Shown piece by piece: positions 1 through 8,964 of a DNA stretch of 30,092 bases. The DNA is from Alangreenwoodia sp964438605 (GTDB lineage: Bacteria > Bacillota > Clostridia > Peptostreptococcales > Anaerovoracaceae). The notes under the pieces are model-generated. The model made no database searches. It was not told where the DNA came from and saw only the letters and a list, made by a program, of their open reading frames with translations. How positions within the stretch are numbered: position 1 is the first letter of the stretch; each line of letters opens with the position of its first letter. The DNA is taken from assembly GCA_964438605.1 (NCBI GenBank), contig CAYTKT010000022.1:1-30092 (forward strand). Reading direction: 5' to 3'. A program made the position numbers and the translations under genes.

Positions 1-307
1 CGTATGGATCATCTTTTTATTCAGCTGTTCAACTTCATATTACAATTAACCTAAATAATCGGTCAAAAATAATCCCTCAACCAACTATATCCCTTCATCA
101 TCATTTTTCCAAGAATTTTCCGGAAATTTTTCTAATTTTCATTAAAAAACCAATATTCTCATTTGAAAATATCGTTATAACAAAATAGTATATCTTATCA
201 ACCATACCTGTTACAACTTTAATACAGCACAATCCGTTCAACAGAAAACACTCCGGCGATTCCTCTTTCACACGGATTTCACACGGAGTGGTTCCTTTAG
301 TTTCTAT
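1..307. other. AT-rich non-coding left edge
   Basis: No convincing reading frame, RNA or terminator is visible here. It lies downstream of the shortened Mn-catalase gene. Reading on from that gene's stop I could not find the missing C-terminal half in any frame, so the lost part is not simply frameshifted into this stretch. Confidence 0.5.
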
Positions 308-685
308 TCAATTCCCCTGAGAGCCGCCGTATCCACAAGCGGTCCAGGAATAACCGGACGCATTGATCAGACCTGGATTTAAGCCGAGAATCACGTGAGA
401 CTGAATTTCACCGGAACCTACCGCCGACGCATCCACCTCGTGGCCATTCAGCAGATTAATCGTCTGCGCCACCATTTCCATATGGCCCAGTTCCTCCGCA
501 GCGATGTCCAGGAATAAATCCTTACTCTCAGGGCCCTTAATCCGGAAACTCTGAGATATATACTGCATTGCCGTCTTCAGTTCCCCGTTTCCTCCGCCAA
601 GCTGCTCCTGCATCAATGCCGCATAATGCGGATTCGGCTGCTCCACGGCAACCGGATGGAATAACTGTTTTTCATGTTTAAACAT
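308..685 (-). pseudogene. Truncated manganese catalase / CotJC-like protein
   Basis: Manganese catalases are ferritin-like proteins with a di-manganese centre that break down hydrogen peroxide; in spore formers the CotJC relative sits in the spore coat. The 125 residues match the family N-terminal half: the NPHYAALMQEQLGGGNGE segment with the first helix glutamate, and the EELGHMEM helix giving a Glu and a His ligand. Intact members run to roughly 190 residues or more and supply a further Glu and His from the C-terminal half. Here the frame leaves family similarity near residue 113 (after SWTA) and stops after a short GYGG tail. The start is supported by AAAGGAG eight bases upstream of ATG. 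I read it as a 3'-truncated gene, probably without catalase activity. A deliberately short variant cannot be excluded. Confidence 0.75.
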
Positions 686-826
686 AATAAAAACTCCTTT
701 GTCTGCTGTATCATTGGAATCAAAATTTTTCTTCCTTTCATATTATGTCCGGAAAAAGAATTTTTATCTTTCATACAAAGACAAAGGAATGGAAATTTGA
801 AAATACATATGCCTTTTCTAAAAAAC

Positions 827-1105
827 TCATTCATCGTCTCTGGGGTCGTCCATGCCCAGCAGATAATTTATCGAAACTCCCAGCGCCTCCGCAAGATAAG
901 CCAACTCAAAATCAGGAACAACTCTAAGGCCCGTCTCCATTCTACTGACCGACTTCTGCGTAATATTAAGTCCCGCTACCTGAAGTCTCGCCGCCAGCTG
1001 CTCCTGCGACATGTTCTGACGTTCCCTGATCTGCCGCATCCTCTCACCACTGATGTTCACTTTTCCATTAACGTTATATTTTCCATCCGGTTTATATAGC
1101 TTCAA
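827..1105 (-). CDS. XRE-family helix-turn-helix regulator
   Basis: Small DNA-binding regulator, 92 residues from the chosen start. The helix-turn-helix spans RMRQIRERQNMSQEQLAARL and the recognition helix around TQKSVSRMETGLR, followed by the typical LAEALGVSINYLLG end and an acidic tail. I chose the TTG at 1105 because AGTGAGG stands seven bases before it. The first ATG in frame, at 1162, has no ribosome site and lies on top of a likely -10 box. No partner gene is adjacent on the same strand, so this may be a stand-alone, self-controlled regulator. The target genes are unknown. Confidence 0.75.
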   Translation of the reverse strand: MKLYKPDGKYNVNGKVNISGERMRQIRERQNMSQEQLAARLQVAGLNITQKSVSRMETGLRVVPDFELAYLAEALGVSINYLLGMDDPRDDE

Positions 1106-1162
1106 AATAATAACCTCACTTTTATGATGTTGTTTCGACATTATCACATAAGTGCAGTTCAT

Positions 1163-1198
1163 ATTATCCCAAAGATGACTAAAGTCAGCACAAATTTA
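1163..1198 (-). promoter_or_regulatory. Candidate promoter and operator of the XRE regulator
   Basis: Reading the minus strand, TTGTGC (-35-like) and GATAAT (-10-like) are 19 bases apart, and between them lies the near-perfect palindrome TGACTTTAGTCA (plus-strand 1176-1187). A repressor site inside a promoter spacer suggests autoregulation. A perfect version, TGACTTAAGTCA, occurs at 1812-1823. The boxes are imperfect and the link to this regulator is inference. Confidence 0.4.
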
Positions 1199-2384
1199 TT
1201 TAAATTTGTAAATTATTTTGAGTATTCCGTTTTTTACACACAACCGTGATTTCTTCCTATTTAAAATCCAAAAAATATAATCCAAAACGCCCAGAACAGA
1301 AACGATAAAATTAACTCCAAAGCCATTTCACGATCCGTTTTCCCATCTACATTCTGCCGCCATTTCTTTACGCCAAACTCGCCGCATCAGCGCAAATTCC
1401 TACAACAAGCCATTTCTTATGACATTTTTTCTGTCGGTATACCATGCTCCTGGCGCTTTTCCCTGACGCAGTCCACCGCGCACATCTATTGTCCTTCAAC
1501 GCCAGAGCCGATGTTTTCATCCTGAAATATTAACCGCACACTGACCTAAACACACATATGCTTTCCTGATGATTCCGAAAATGAATCGTAAAAAATAAGG
1601 CGCACTTTGGTCATATTTTTTCGTTTTTTGTCATTTTGAACAAAATCATAACATTGAAATGTCGTTTCTTATTTGATTCAGCAGCGATAAGCAAAACCCC
1701 GATTCGTTCACAGGTGTAAACAGCATATATAGCATATATTTTATGATGTCAGATAAACAAACTATAACATATTGTTGTTTAACTCTATAAAATGTATGTT
1801 TTTCTCATCTCTGACTTAAGTCAAAACAGACGACAAAAAAACGATGATGCCGTTCTGTCTGAATATATCTGCACAATTTTATAACTTATCCAAAACAAGA
1901 CATATTATGTATAGAACCGGAAGGATTATTTTATTTTTCTAAAAAAGATGAGAAATATATGAAATAATTATAATAAATGAAGTATAAATTTTAGAATATA
2001 TTTTTAATATATTTAAATAATATAACATAGAACTTAAAAATATATCAATAAATATAAACTAATGTAAAAAATTGCAAGTTTCTTTTTCAAAAAAACTTGT
2101 AATTCTATCAAATACGGACTATATACTATATTAACTATAAAAATACAGAAATTACATTTTTATAACATTCCATCAAGCATAGTAACGGTTCTAAAGTATA
2201 TATAGTCTGAACTGAAACTTCTTTTGTTGTATTCATACTAATATAGTAATAATTTAATAAATTCTCATTATATATAAATTTCTTTAACAATATACAGCAA
2301 AGTCTCACAGCGCGGCAATTCAAATCTGAGCCGCTTCTGCTGCATACATACCAGCACATCCGCAGTTTCGCACTGGTTATGTTC
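1199..2384. other. Long AT-rich non-coding region
   Basis: About 1.2 kb without a credible gene. The part from about 1900 to 2280 is almost all A and T, far more than the flanks. Visible items are the perfect palindrome TGACTTAAGTCA at 1812-1823 and a weaker inverted repeat of AAACAA/TTGTTT type near 1755-1780. Short frames on either strand have no ribosome site or recognisable protein content. It may be decayed DNA or hold an unrecognised regulatory RNA. Confidence 0.5.
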
Positions 2385-2427
2385 AACGCCAAAACGACCG
2401 CACGCTGCGTGCGGCCGTTTTGGCGTT
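2385..2427 (-). terminator. Hairpin terminator after the ABC-F gene
   Basis: Inverted repeat with arms 2385-2404 and 2408-2427, one mismatch in 20 pairs and a three-base loop. It starts 35 bases after the ABC-F stop. T-rich flanks are short on both sides, so it may act in both directions. Confidence 0.7.
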
Positions 2428-2461
2428 TTCAGCTTCATTTCCGTAAAAAACAGCCGCCGCT

Positions 2462-4060
2462 CTAACGTCCGTTTTCCTTCTTCCATTCTAAATATTCGTC
2501 ATACGTCGAAAGGCGATCAATCAGGCCATCGGGCGTAATCTCCATAATCCGGTTGGCGACAGTTGCAATAAATTCATGATCATGAGACGCGAAAAGTACA
2601 TTGCCTTTAAAATCAATCAAACCGTTATTGACCGCCGTGATCGACTCCAGATCGAGATGATTTGTCGGCTGGTCGAGAATCAGAATATTCGCGCCGAACA
2701 GCATCATCCTTGAAAGCATACACCTGACCTTTTCACCGCCCGAAAGCACTTTGACAGGTTTATAAACATCGTCCCCGGAAAAAAGCATCCTTCCCAGGAA
2801 GCTGCGCATAAATGTTTCCGTCGTTTCTTCCGTATACTGACCCAGCCATTCGATGAGATTCAGATCACAGTCATCGAAAAACGCGTTGTTGTCCAGCGGA
2901 AAATACGACCGGCTCGTCGTCGTCCCCCACTTGTACGTACCTTCGTCAGGTTCCAACTCCCCCATAATAATCCGGAACAGCGTCGTGTTGGCTAGCTCAT
3001 TTTCGCCGACAAAAGCGATTTTGTCGCCTTTATTAACACGAAACGAAATATCATTCAAAAGCTTAACACCGTCCACAGTCTTGCTGATATTTTCTACTGT
3101 CAGAAGCTCCTTACCCGCCTCGCGGTCCATCGTAAATCCCACGTAAGGGTAACGGCGCGATGAGGCCGGCATTTCCTCCACCGTCAGTTTGTCGAGCAAC
3201 TTCCTTCTGGCTGTCGCCTGCTTTGATTTCGACTTGTTGGCTGAAAATCGCTGGATAAATGACTGAAGTTCTTTGATTTTATCCTCTCTGCGCTTATTCT
3301 GATCCTTGACCATCTTCTGCATCAGTTGGCTCGACTGATACCAGAATTCATAATTCCCCACATACATTGTAATTTTTCCATAATCAACATCGACGATATT
3401 TGTACAGACCACATTCAGAAAATGTCTGTCATGGGAAACGACGATGACAAGACCTGCGTAATCCAGCAAAAAATCTTCCAGCCATTCAATTGCCTGAATA
3501 TCAAGATGATTCGTCGGTTCGTCGAGCAGAATAATCTCAGGATCGCCGAAAAGCGCCTGAGCTAACAGTACCTTGACCTTTTCCTTCGCCGTCAGCGACG
3601 ACATCTTATCGTAAAGAATATCCTGGGAAAGACCAAGTCCCTGGAGCAGCCGGCTGGCATTTGATTCCGCCTCCCAGCCATTAAGCTCCGCAAATTCGCC
3701 TTCCAGTTCCGATGCACGAATCCCGTCTTCATCCGAAAAATCTTCTTTCATATAAAGAGCGTCTTTCTCTTTCATGATGTCATAAAGGCGCTGATTGCCC
3801 AGAATCACCGTATCGAGAACCGTATATTCCTCGAAAGCGAAGTGATCCTGCTTTAAAACAGACATCCGCATTTCCGGCGGATAACTGACGGAACCGGTTG
3901 TCGGCTCCAGATCGCCTGAAAGAACCCGCAGAAACGTCGTCTTTCCCGCGCCATTCGCACCGATAATTCCATAGCAGTTGCCCGGCGCAAACTTAAGATC
4001 CACATCTTTAAACAGCGGCTGTCCGCTGAAATTCACACTGACATTCGTAACCGTTATCAT
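2462..4060 (-). CDS. ABC-F family ATPase (YbiT-like), asymmetric ATP sites
   Basis: ABC-F proteins are soluble twin ATPases that act on ribosomes, in translation rescue or antibiotic protection. This one has 532 residues: NBD1 with Walker A GANGAGKT at 34-41 and Walker B LLDEPTNHLD from 178, a charged linker with KSKSKQATARRK near 276-287, NBD2, and the YbiT-like end around ITPDGLIDRLSTYDEYLEWK. NBD1 has an off-consensus signature (SSLTAKEK, 154-161). NBD2 has a consensus signature (LSGGEK, 439-444), but its Walker A is GENELANT with Asn358 in place of Lys, and its Walker B is LDQPTNHLD with Gln464 in place of the catalytic Glu. It lacks the long extra linker expected of many resistance ABC-F proteins, so a housekeeping translation role is more likely. 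AGGAGG seven bases before the ATG fixes the start. Confidence 0.93.
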   Translation of the reverse strand: MITVTNVSVNFSGQPLFKDVDLKFAPGNCYGIIGANGAGKTTFLRVLSGDLEPTTGSVSYPPEMRMSVLKQDHFAFEEYTVLDTVILGNQRLYDIMKEKDALYMKEDFSDEDGIRASELEGEFAELNGWEAESNASRLLQGLGLSQDILYDKMSSLTAKEKVKVLLAQALFGDPEIILLDEPTNHLDIQAIEWLEDFLLDYAGLVIVVSHDRHFLNVVCTNIVDVDYGKITMYVGNYEFWYQSSQLMQKMVKDQNKRREDKIKELQSFIQRFSANKSKSKQATARRKLLDKLTVEEMPASSRRYPYVGFTMDREAGKELLTVENISKTVDGVKLLNDISFRVNKGDKIAFVGENELANTTLFRIIMGELEPDEGTYKWGTTTSRSYFPLDNNAFFDDCDLNLIEWLGQYTEETTETFMRSFLGRMLFSGDDVYKPVKVLSGGEKVRCMLSRMMLFGANILILDQPTNHLDLESITAVNNGLIDFKGNVLFASHDHEFIATVANRIMEITPDGLIDRLSTYDEYLEWKKENGR

Positions 4061-4727
4061 TCGTTTTATCCTCCTGCGCCCTTTGCGCTGCCGAAAAAAA
4101 TCACCTCCACAATTCTAAAGCCTTTCCATCTCGATGTAAAGAAAAAATGCGAAAACATTACAAAAAACACGAAAAAACGGCTTTCCATTCATTATCATTC
4201 TTTCATTTCCTATTTGAGCGTCCTGCGTTTTCTAATCCAGTTCAGTCATGCCAGCCCTGCCTCCACAAGAACATAAACTCCTAAAACCCGTTTTTCTGTC
4301 TGCTGGCTGCCTCCTGCCCGTACCCTCCTGCCGGCCCGCCGTCCGTTTCGCCCACAATCACGTCAATTTTCACACTGGCCGTTTCTTCCGCGTCCATGCT
4401 GTTAATCCCATCATCTGTTTTCGCTGCGAAATCATTGCCGTTCCTACGTTTTTAATGCGACAGTATCAAGTCAATCACTCGTTTAAATCGCTCAAACTAA
4501 ACAGAACCAATAATTTTGATCGGTCTGATGCTTTGAAAGCATTTATCCACTCTTTCGTCCCCTCGGCTGGTAATGATTTCATTTCTGAATCTCTGCCAAG
4601 TCCGGGCTGAAAGTCCGTTCATTTCAGGCTTGACAGGAATTCAGAAAATATAAGTAGAATGGATTCAAGAAAAACGTAAGATGAGCATTTTTTCATAAAT
4701 GACTTTACGCTGCCTCCGGCGCCTGTT
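4061..4727. other. Non-coding or decayed stretch between ABC-F and clpB
   Basis: No gene I can name. On the minus strand an open frame ending at 4281 (about 50 codons, acidic and glycine-rich, with DAEETASVKIDVIVGE) has a coding-like composition but no start or ribosome site. A second minus-strand frame at 4665-4877 reads like a basic peptide and runs through the hairpin at 4728-4761. Both could be remains of dead genes. Plus-strand frames here look like chance. Confidence 0.4.
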
Positions 4728-4761
4728 AAAAAAAGCAGGAAACCGCTTTACGATTTCCTGC
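4728..4761 (-). terminator. Rho-independent terminator, probable end of clpB transcript
   Basis: On the minus strand a GCAGGAAA / TTTCCTGC stem with a short internal loop is followed at once by seven T. It is about 300 bases past the clpB stop, the only clear minus-strand terminator before the ABC-F gene. Confidence 0.75.
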
Positions 4762-5061
4762 CCTCTGTCGCCGATCAACGTTTTATATTCCTTTTTCATC
4801 GTCCAAAGCGGAAATACAGCGACTTCCCGCAACAGTTCCCTTATAATAAAGTCCTCTATATTCCCGTTGACTGCCGCTCATATACACAAGATACAAGCAG
4901 CGAACAACCACAGAAAAACAGCGAACGGCATCATCCGCTCCCGACGCGTAACGCGGACGACTTTCATAACAAAATCACAAGTGACAAGCTCAGATTTTAA
5001 CTAGGCTACTCCTGCTTCTTTCACCAACGCATCTCATGGAGCATCGGCGTTACCGTATCAT

Positions 5062-7668
5062 TTACATTACGATGATTTCTTCTGCCGAAAATGTCAGCCC
5101 GTCCTCTGAGGCGTCTATTGTCACTTCGTCTCCGTCCGTACATTCGCCGCGAATCAGCATTTCAGCCAGCGCCGTTTCAACATGCTTCTGTAAGTAACGT
5201 TTGACAGGACGAGCTCCATAATGCGGATCGTAAGCTTCCTTCGCAATATACGACTTCGCCGCATCCGTCAGCGTCAGGCTGATCTTGCGCTCCGCCAGCT
5301 TCAATGACAAAGATTCCAGTGACAGATCGATAATCTTTCCGATCTGGCTCTCCGTCAGCGGCGAGAACACGACAACATCGTCGATTCTGTTGATAAATTC
5401 CGGACGGAAATGACGTTTCAGCTCATCCTCGACTTGAAGCTTGACGTTCTCATCGATCGTGCCATCCTGATGAATATTTTCCGTGAGATAAGCGCTGCCC
5501 AGATTTGAAGTCATAATAACGATCGTATTCTTAAAATCAACCGTACGCCCCTGGTTGTCCGTCAGTCGGCCGTCGTCCAGCAACTGAAGCAGAATGTTAA
5601 ACACATCAGGATGCGCTTTTTCAATCTCGTCAAATAAAATAACGCTGTACGGCCGGCGTCTGACAGCCTCAGTAAGCTGGCCGCCCTCGTCGTAACCGAC
5701 ATACCCCGGCGGCGCTCCGATCAGGCGCGATACCGAATATTTTTCCATATATTCAGACATATCGATACGCACCATATTCTTTTCACTGTCAAACAACGCT
5801 TCAGAAAGCGCTTTTGCCAGTTCTGTCTTGCCGACGCCAGTAGGCCCCATGAAAATAAACGAACCGATCGGACGGTTAATATCCTTCAGGCCGGCTCTCG
5901 CACGGATCACCGCCTCCGTAACGGCTTCCACCGCTTCATCCTGGCCGATAACGCGTCTATGGAGCACATCACCAAGACGCAGAAGTTTTTCACGTTCTGC
6001 TTCTACCAGCTTTGCCACCGGAATTCCCGTCCATTTAGAAACAACCTCCGCGATTTCCGGTTCATCGACTTCTTCCTTAATCAGACGGTTTTCTGACTTT
6101 GACGAATCCTCAAGGTGCTCCTTCGCTGTCCGAAGCTGCTGTTCAAGCGCCGGCAATTCGCCATATTTCAGCTGGGCCAGCAGATCCAGATTATAGTCAC
6201 GTTCCGCTTCCTCCATACGCAGCTTCACGTCCTCAATCTTCTGTTTGATTTCCTTGGAAGATGCAATCTCACGTTTTTCCTGCTCCCACTGCAGACGCAT
6301 TGCGTCATTTTTTTCTCTGAGATCGGAAAGTTCCTTCTCGATGTTCGCAAGACGCGTCTGAGAAGCCGAATCATCCTCCTTGCCGATTGCCTGTTTTTCA
6401 ATCTCAAGCTGCATGATTTTCCTGGAAATTTCATCGAGTTCAGCCGGCATGGAATCAATTTCCATACGAATCAGAGAAGCTGCCTCATCCATCAGATCAA
6501 TAGCCTTATCCGGCAGGAAACGATCGCTGATATAGCGGTCAGATAATGTCGCACATGCAATCAGCGCGTTATCTGTGATTCGCACGCCGTGATGAATCTC
6601 AAAACGCTGTTTAAGGCCGCGAAGAATGGAAATGGTATCTTCCACCGTTGGCTGCTCCACCAGAACTTTCTGGAAACGGCGTTCCAAAGCCTTGTCCTTC
6701 TCAATATTCTGGCGATACTCGTCAAGTGTCGTTGCGCCGATACAGTGAAGTTCGCCGCGTGCCAGCTTCGGCTTCAGCAGATTGCCGGCATCCATGGAGC
6801 CTTCCGTCTTCCCTGCCCCGACGATAGTATGAATTTCATCAATAAAAAGAATAATACGGCCTTCCGATTTCTCAATTTCGTTAAGAACAGCCTTCAGTCG
6901 TTCCTCAAATTCACCGCGAAATTTCGCACCGGCAATCAGCGCTCCCATATCAAGGGCAAAAATCGTTTTATCTTTCAGTCCTTCCGGCACATCACCGTTG
7001 AGAATCCTTTGTGCCAATCCTTCCACAACCGCAGTTTTGCCGACGCCCGGCTCTCCGATGAGCACCGGATTGTTTTTCGTCCGCCTTGAAAGAATTTGAA
7101 TCGTGTGGCGAATTTCAGCGTCTCTGCCGATAACAGGATCGAGCTTTCCTGCTCTGGCATCTTCCACAAGATCACGCCCGTATTTTGTCAGTGCTTCATA
7201 ACCGTCCTCAGGATTTGAACTGGTGATGCGCTGATTTCCCCTGACTTTCGACAGTGCTTTGAGAAAACCATCCTTTGTAATACCATAGCGCTTAAAAATT
7301 TCGGCGCTCGGCGTGTTCCGCTCGTCAAGCAGCGCCAGATACAGATGCTCCACGCTCACGAATTCATCTTTAAACTCTCCGGCAATCCGCTCCGCGTCTA
7401 TCATCAGCTTATTAAACCGCTGCGAGTAATAAACCTGTCCGCCCTGAACCTTTGGCAGCTTTGACAGGTCATCTTCCAATTCCGCGATGACGTTTGACTT
7501 CGGGATTTCCATGTATTCCAGCAACCTGCCGATCAGGCCCTGATCCTGACGCACCAGTGCCAGATGGAGGTGCTCGCCCTCAATCTGCTGATGGCCCTCC
7601 GAAATCGCATAATTCTGACAGTCCAGAACAGCCTCCTGGGCTTTTTCGGTAAACTTATCAAAATTCAT
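5062..7668 (-). CDS. clpB: ATP-dependent chaperone ClpB
   Basis: ClpB is a cytoplasmic hexameric AAA+ disaggregase that pulls polypeptides out of heat-induced aggregates together with DnaK. At 868 residues it has the normal family length. Order: Clp_N double repeat (about 1-145), NBD1 with Walker A GEPGVGKT at 205-212 and Walker B ILFIDEIHT, the long coiled-coil middle domain (about 410-530), NBD2 with GPTGVGKT near 610 and the pore-loop GYVGYDEGG, and the C-terminal small domain with YGARPVKRYLQ. No ClpP-binding tripeptide loop was noticed. AAGGAG lies upstream of the ATG, a little further than usual. It stands alone; no convincing CIRCE or CtsR box was seen upstream, so its heat control is not obvious from sequence. 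Confidence 0.98.
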   Translation of the reverse strand: MNFDKFTEKAQEAVLDCQNYAISEGHQQIEGEHLHLALVRQDQGLIGRLLEYMEIPKSNVIAELEDDLSKLPKVQGGQVYYSQRFNKLMIDAERIAGEFKDEFVSVEHLYLALLDERNTPSAEIFKRYGITKDGFLKALSKVRGNQRITSSNPEDGYEALTKYGRDLVEDARAGKLDPVIGRDAEIRHTIQILSRRTKNNPVLIGEPGVGKTAVVEGLAQRILNGDVPEGLKDKTIFALDMGALIAGAKFRGEFEERLKAVLNEIEKSEGRIILFIDEIHTIVGAGKTEGSMDAGNLLKPKLARGELHCIGATTLDEYRQNIEKDKALERRFQKVLVEQPTVEDTISILRGLKQRFEIHHGVRITDNALIACATLSDRYISDRFLPDKAIDLMDEAASLIRMEIDSMPAELDEISRKIMQLEIEKQAIGKEDDSASQTRLANIEKELSDLREKNDAMRLQWEQEKREIASSKEIKQKIEDVKLRMEEAERDYNLDLLAQLKYGELPALEQQLRTAKEHLEDSSKSENRLIKEEVDEPEIAEVVSKWTGIPVAKLVEAEREKLLRLGDVLHRRVIGQDEAVEAVTEAVIRARAGLKDINRPIGSFIFMGPTGVGKTELAKALSEALFDSEKNMVRIDMSEYMEKYSVSRLIGAPPGYVGYDEGGQLTEAVRRRPYSVILFDEIEKAHPDVFNILLQLLDDGRLTDNQGRTVDFKNTIVIMTSNLGSAYLTENIHQDGTIDENVKLQVEDELKRHFRPEFINRIDDVVVFSPLTESQIGKIIDLSLESLSLKLAERKISLTLTDAAKSYIAKEAYDPHYGARPVKRYLQKHVETALAEMLIRGECTDGDEVTIDASEDGLTFSAEEIIVM

Positions 7669-8060
7669 TCTACAATCATCTCCTTACTATTATCTCATGC
7701 CGTCTTATTCACTCCTGGCCGGTACACCGCCTGCACATCCGTCTCCGGCATACGACCTCTGCAAATATTTGTGAAAACATATACGCATACATATTCACTG
7801 TACTTTAAACTGTGAAAAACGCTCCCTACTTTATTTCTCAGCTCAATTCTTTGCATAAGCACACCGGCACCCATTTGCCACACTTCAAATTGTCAAAAGA
7901 CGCGTCTCCGATGTCGGCTCTCCGTTGAATTCTCTGCACAAACACACCCTGTCAGCCTGTTTGCGAATAAAATCTCGTCACAGATATTCTTAGCCGTGCG
8001 TTCTTCGTCTTCAAATTCCCCGCAAACACACCGGAATGTTCTGTCAGGATCGTTTTCTCA
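7669..8060. repeat. Spacer with three degenerate ~84-base repeats
   Basis: The spacer between the M50 protease and clpB holds three related segments beginning near 7844, 7927 and 8013 (spacing 83 and 86). Each has an AATTCY-type start, then a GCA-rich stretch and a CACACC core. They are imperfect and carry no gene. The clpB promoter should lie near 7700-7900 on the minus strand, but I could not fix its boxes. Confidence 0.4.
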
Positions 8061-8702
8061 TTAAAAAAATAAATCCATAATGAGTGAATACGTCCAGCTT
8101 ACCGCCGGTGAGATCACATAAGATGTCAGGTTAAGCAGAATAATAATCATCAAAAACATCGGGCCGAGACGGTAAAACCGCGGATACCACGGCTTGCTGT
8201 CCAGACGGAAAAGCTGAGTAATGATGCCGAAGCCGTCAAGCGGCGGCAGAGGAATCAGATTGAAAAACATCATTACAAGATTGATACTGATCAGCCCCGT
8301 CATAATTTGCATAACTACGTTCCCGCCCTGCGTCTCGTACAAAAACTGCGATGAAACGGCAGAAATGATTCGCAAAACGGCTGCTCCCGCAATGGCAACT
8401 ACGAGGTTCATCGTGACGCCTGCGAGCGATACCAACAGTTCATCCCTGCGCGGGTGCTTATAATATCTCGGATCGATCTGGACAGGCTTTCCCCATCCGA
8501 AACCGATCAAAAGCAGCAATAGAAATCCGAGCGGATCAATATGCGCTCTCGGATTCAATGAAACACGTCCCTGAATTTTTGGTGTGGGATCGCCCAGAAG
8601 GTTTGATACCTTCGCATGTGCAAACTCATGAAATGACAGTCCTATAATGATCCCTGGAAGAATGAACAGTCTTCCAATAATGTAACTGGATATTGAACTC
8701 AT
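8061..8702 (-). CDS. Site-2 protease family membrane metalloprotease (M50)
   Basis: Intramembrane zinc protease of the M50 family, a short form (213 residues) without PDZ domain. The zinc motif HEFAH is at 25-29 in the first membrane segment, and the third zinc ligand is the Asp of NLIPLPPLDG at 148-157. Four to five hydrophobic segments are visible (about 8-24, 58-70, 95-115, 135-152, 180-205). The pattern GDPTPKIQGRVSLNPRAHIDPLG after the HEFAH helix is typical of the soluble-loop-poor Firmicute group. The substrate is unknown; in this group it is often not linked to sigma-factor release. AAGGGGA upstream supports the ATG. It stands between clpB and the DUF815 gene on the same strand but with large gaps on both sides. 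Confidence 0.93.
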   Translation of the reverse strand: MSSISSYIIGRLFILPGIIIGLSFHEFAHAKVSNLLGDPTPKIQGRVSLNPRAHIDPLGFLLLLLIGFGWGKPVQIDPRYYKHPRRDELLVSLAGVTMNLVVAIAGAAVLRIISAVSSQFLYETQGGNVVMQIMTGLISINLVMMFFNLIPLPPLDGFGIITQLFRLDSKPWYPRFYRLGPMFLMIIILLNLTSYVISPAVSWTYSLIMDLFF

Positions 8703-8964
8703 CGATTATTATATCCCCTTATTTTTTCAACTTAAACGCAGATAAAAATGTTTTTTACCCGCGCCGTCCTATCATTAGAAATATCCAAATAATTGCGGAC
8801 AAATGCGAAGGCATCCGGCGCACAGCGGTCATCTGGCTGTTGCTCTCCAAAATCCGCACGCTTTCCATACTTTTTTATTTGACATATATCAAAACCTGCG
8901 GTCCAGCCGCACATTATCCGTTTTTGCCATGCATTTCAGCCTTCACGCCCTCACATATTCCATC

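Noticed and set aside
674..1099. Plus-strand frame of 141 codons opposite the XRE gene
   Set aside because: It is the shadow of the XRE regulator and catalase upstream region; composition is not protein-like and there is no ribosome site.
4248..4610. 120-codon plus-strand frame in the ABC-F/clpB gap
   Set aside because: No ribosome site and a composition like reverse translation of a minus-strand sequence. The minus strand looks more coding-like, though also dead.
7669..8060. CIRCE or CtsR operator before clpB
   Set aside because: Only a loose partial match (TTGTCAAAAG near 7890) is present; the paired heptamers of CtsR and the 9-9-9 CIRCE palindrome are absent.
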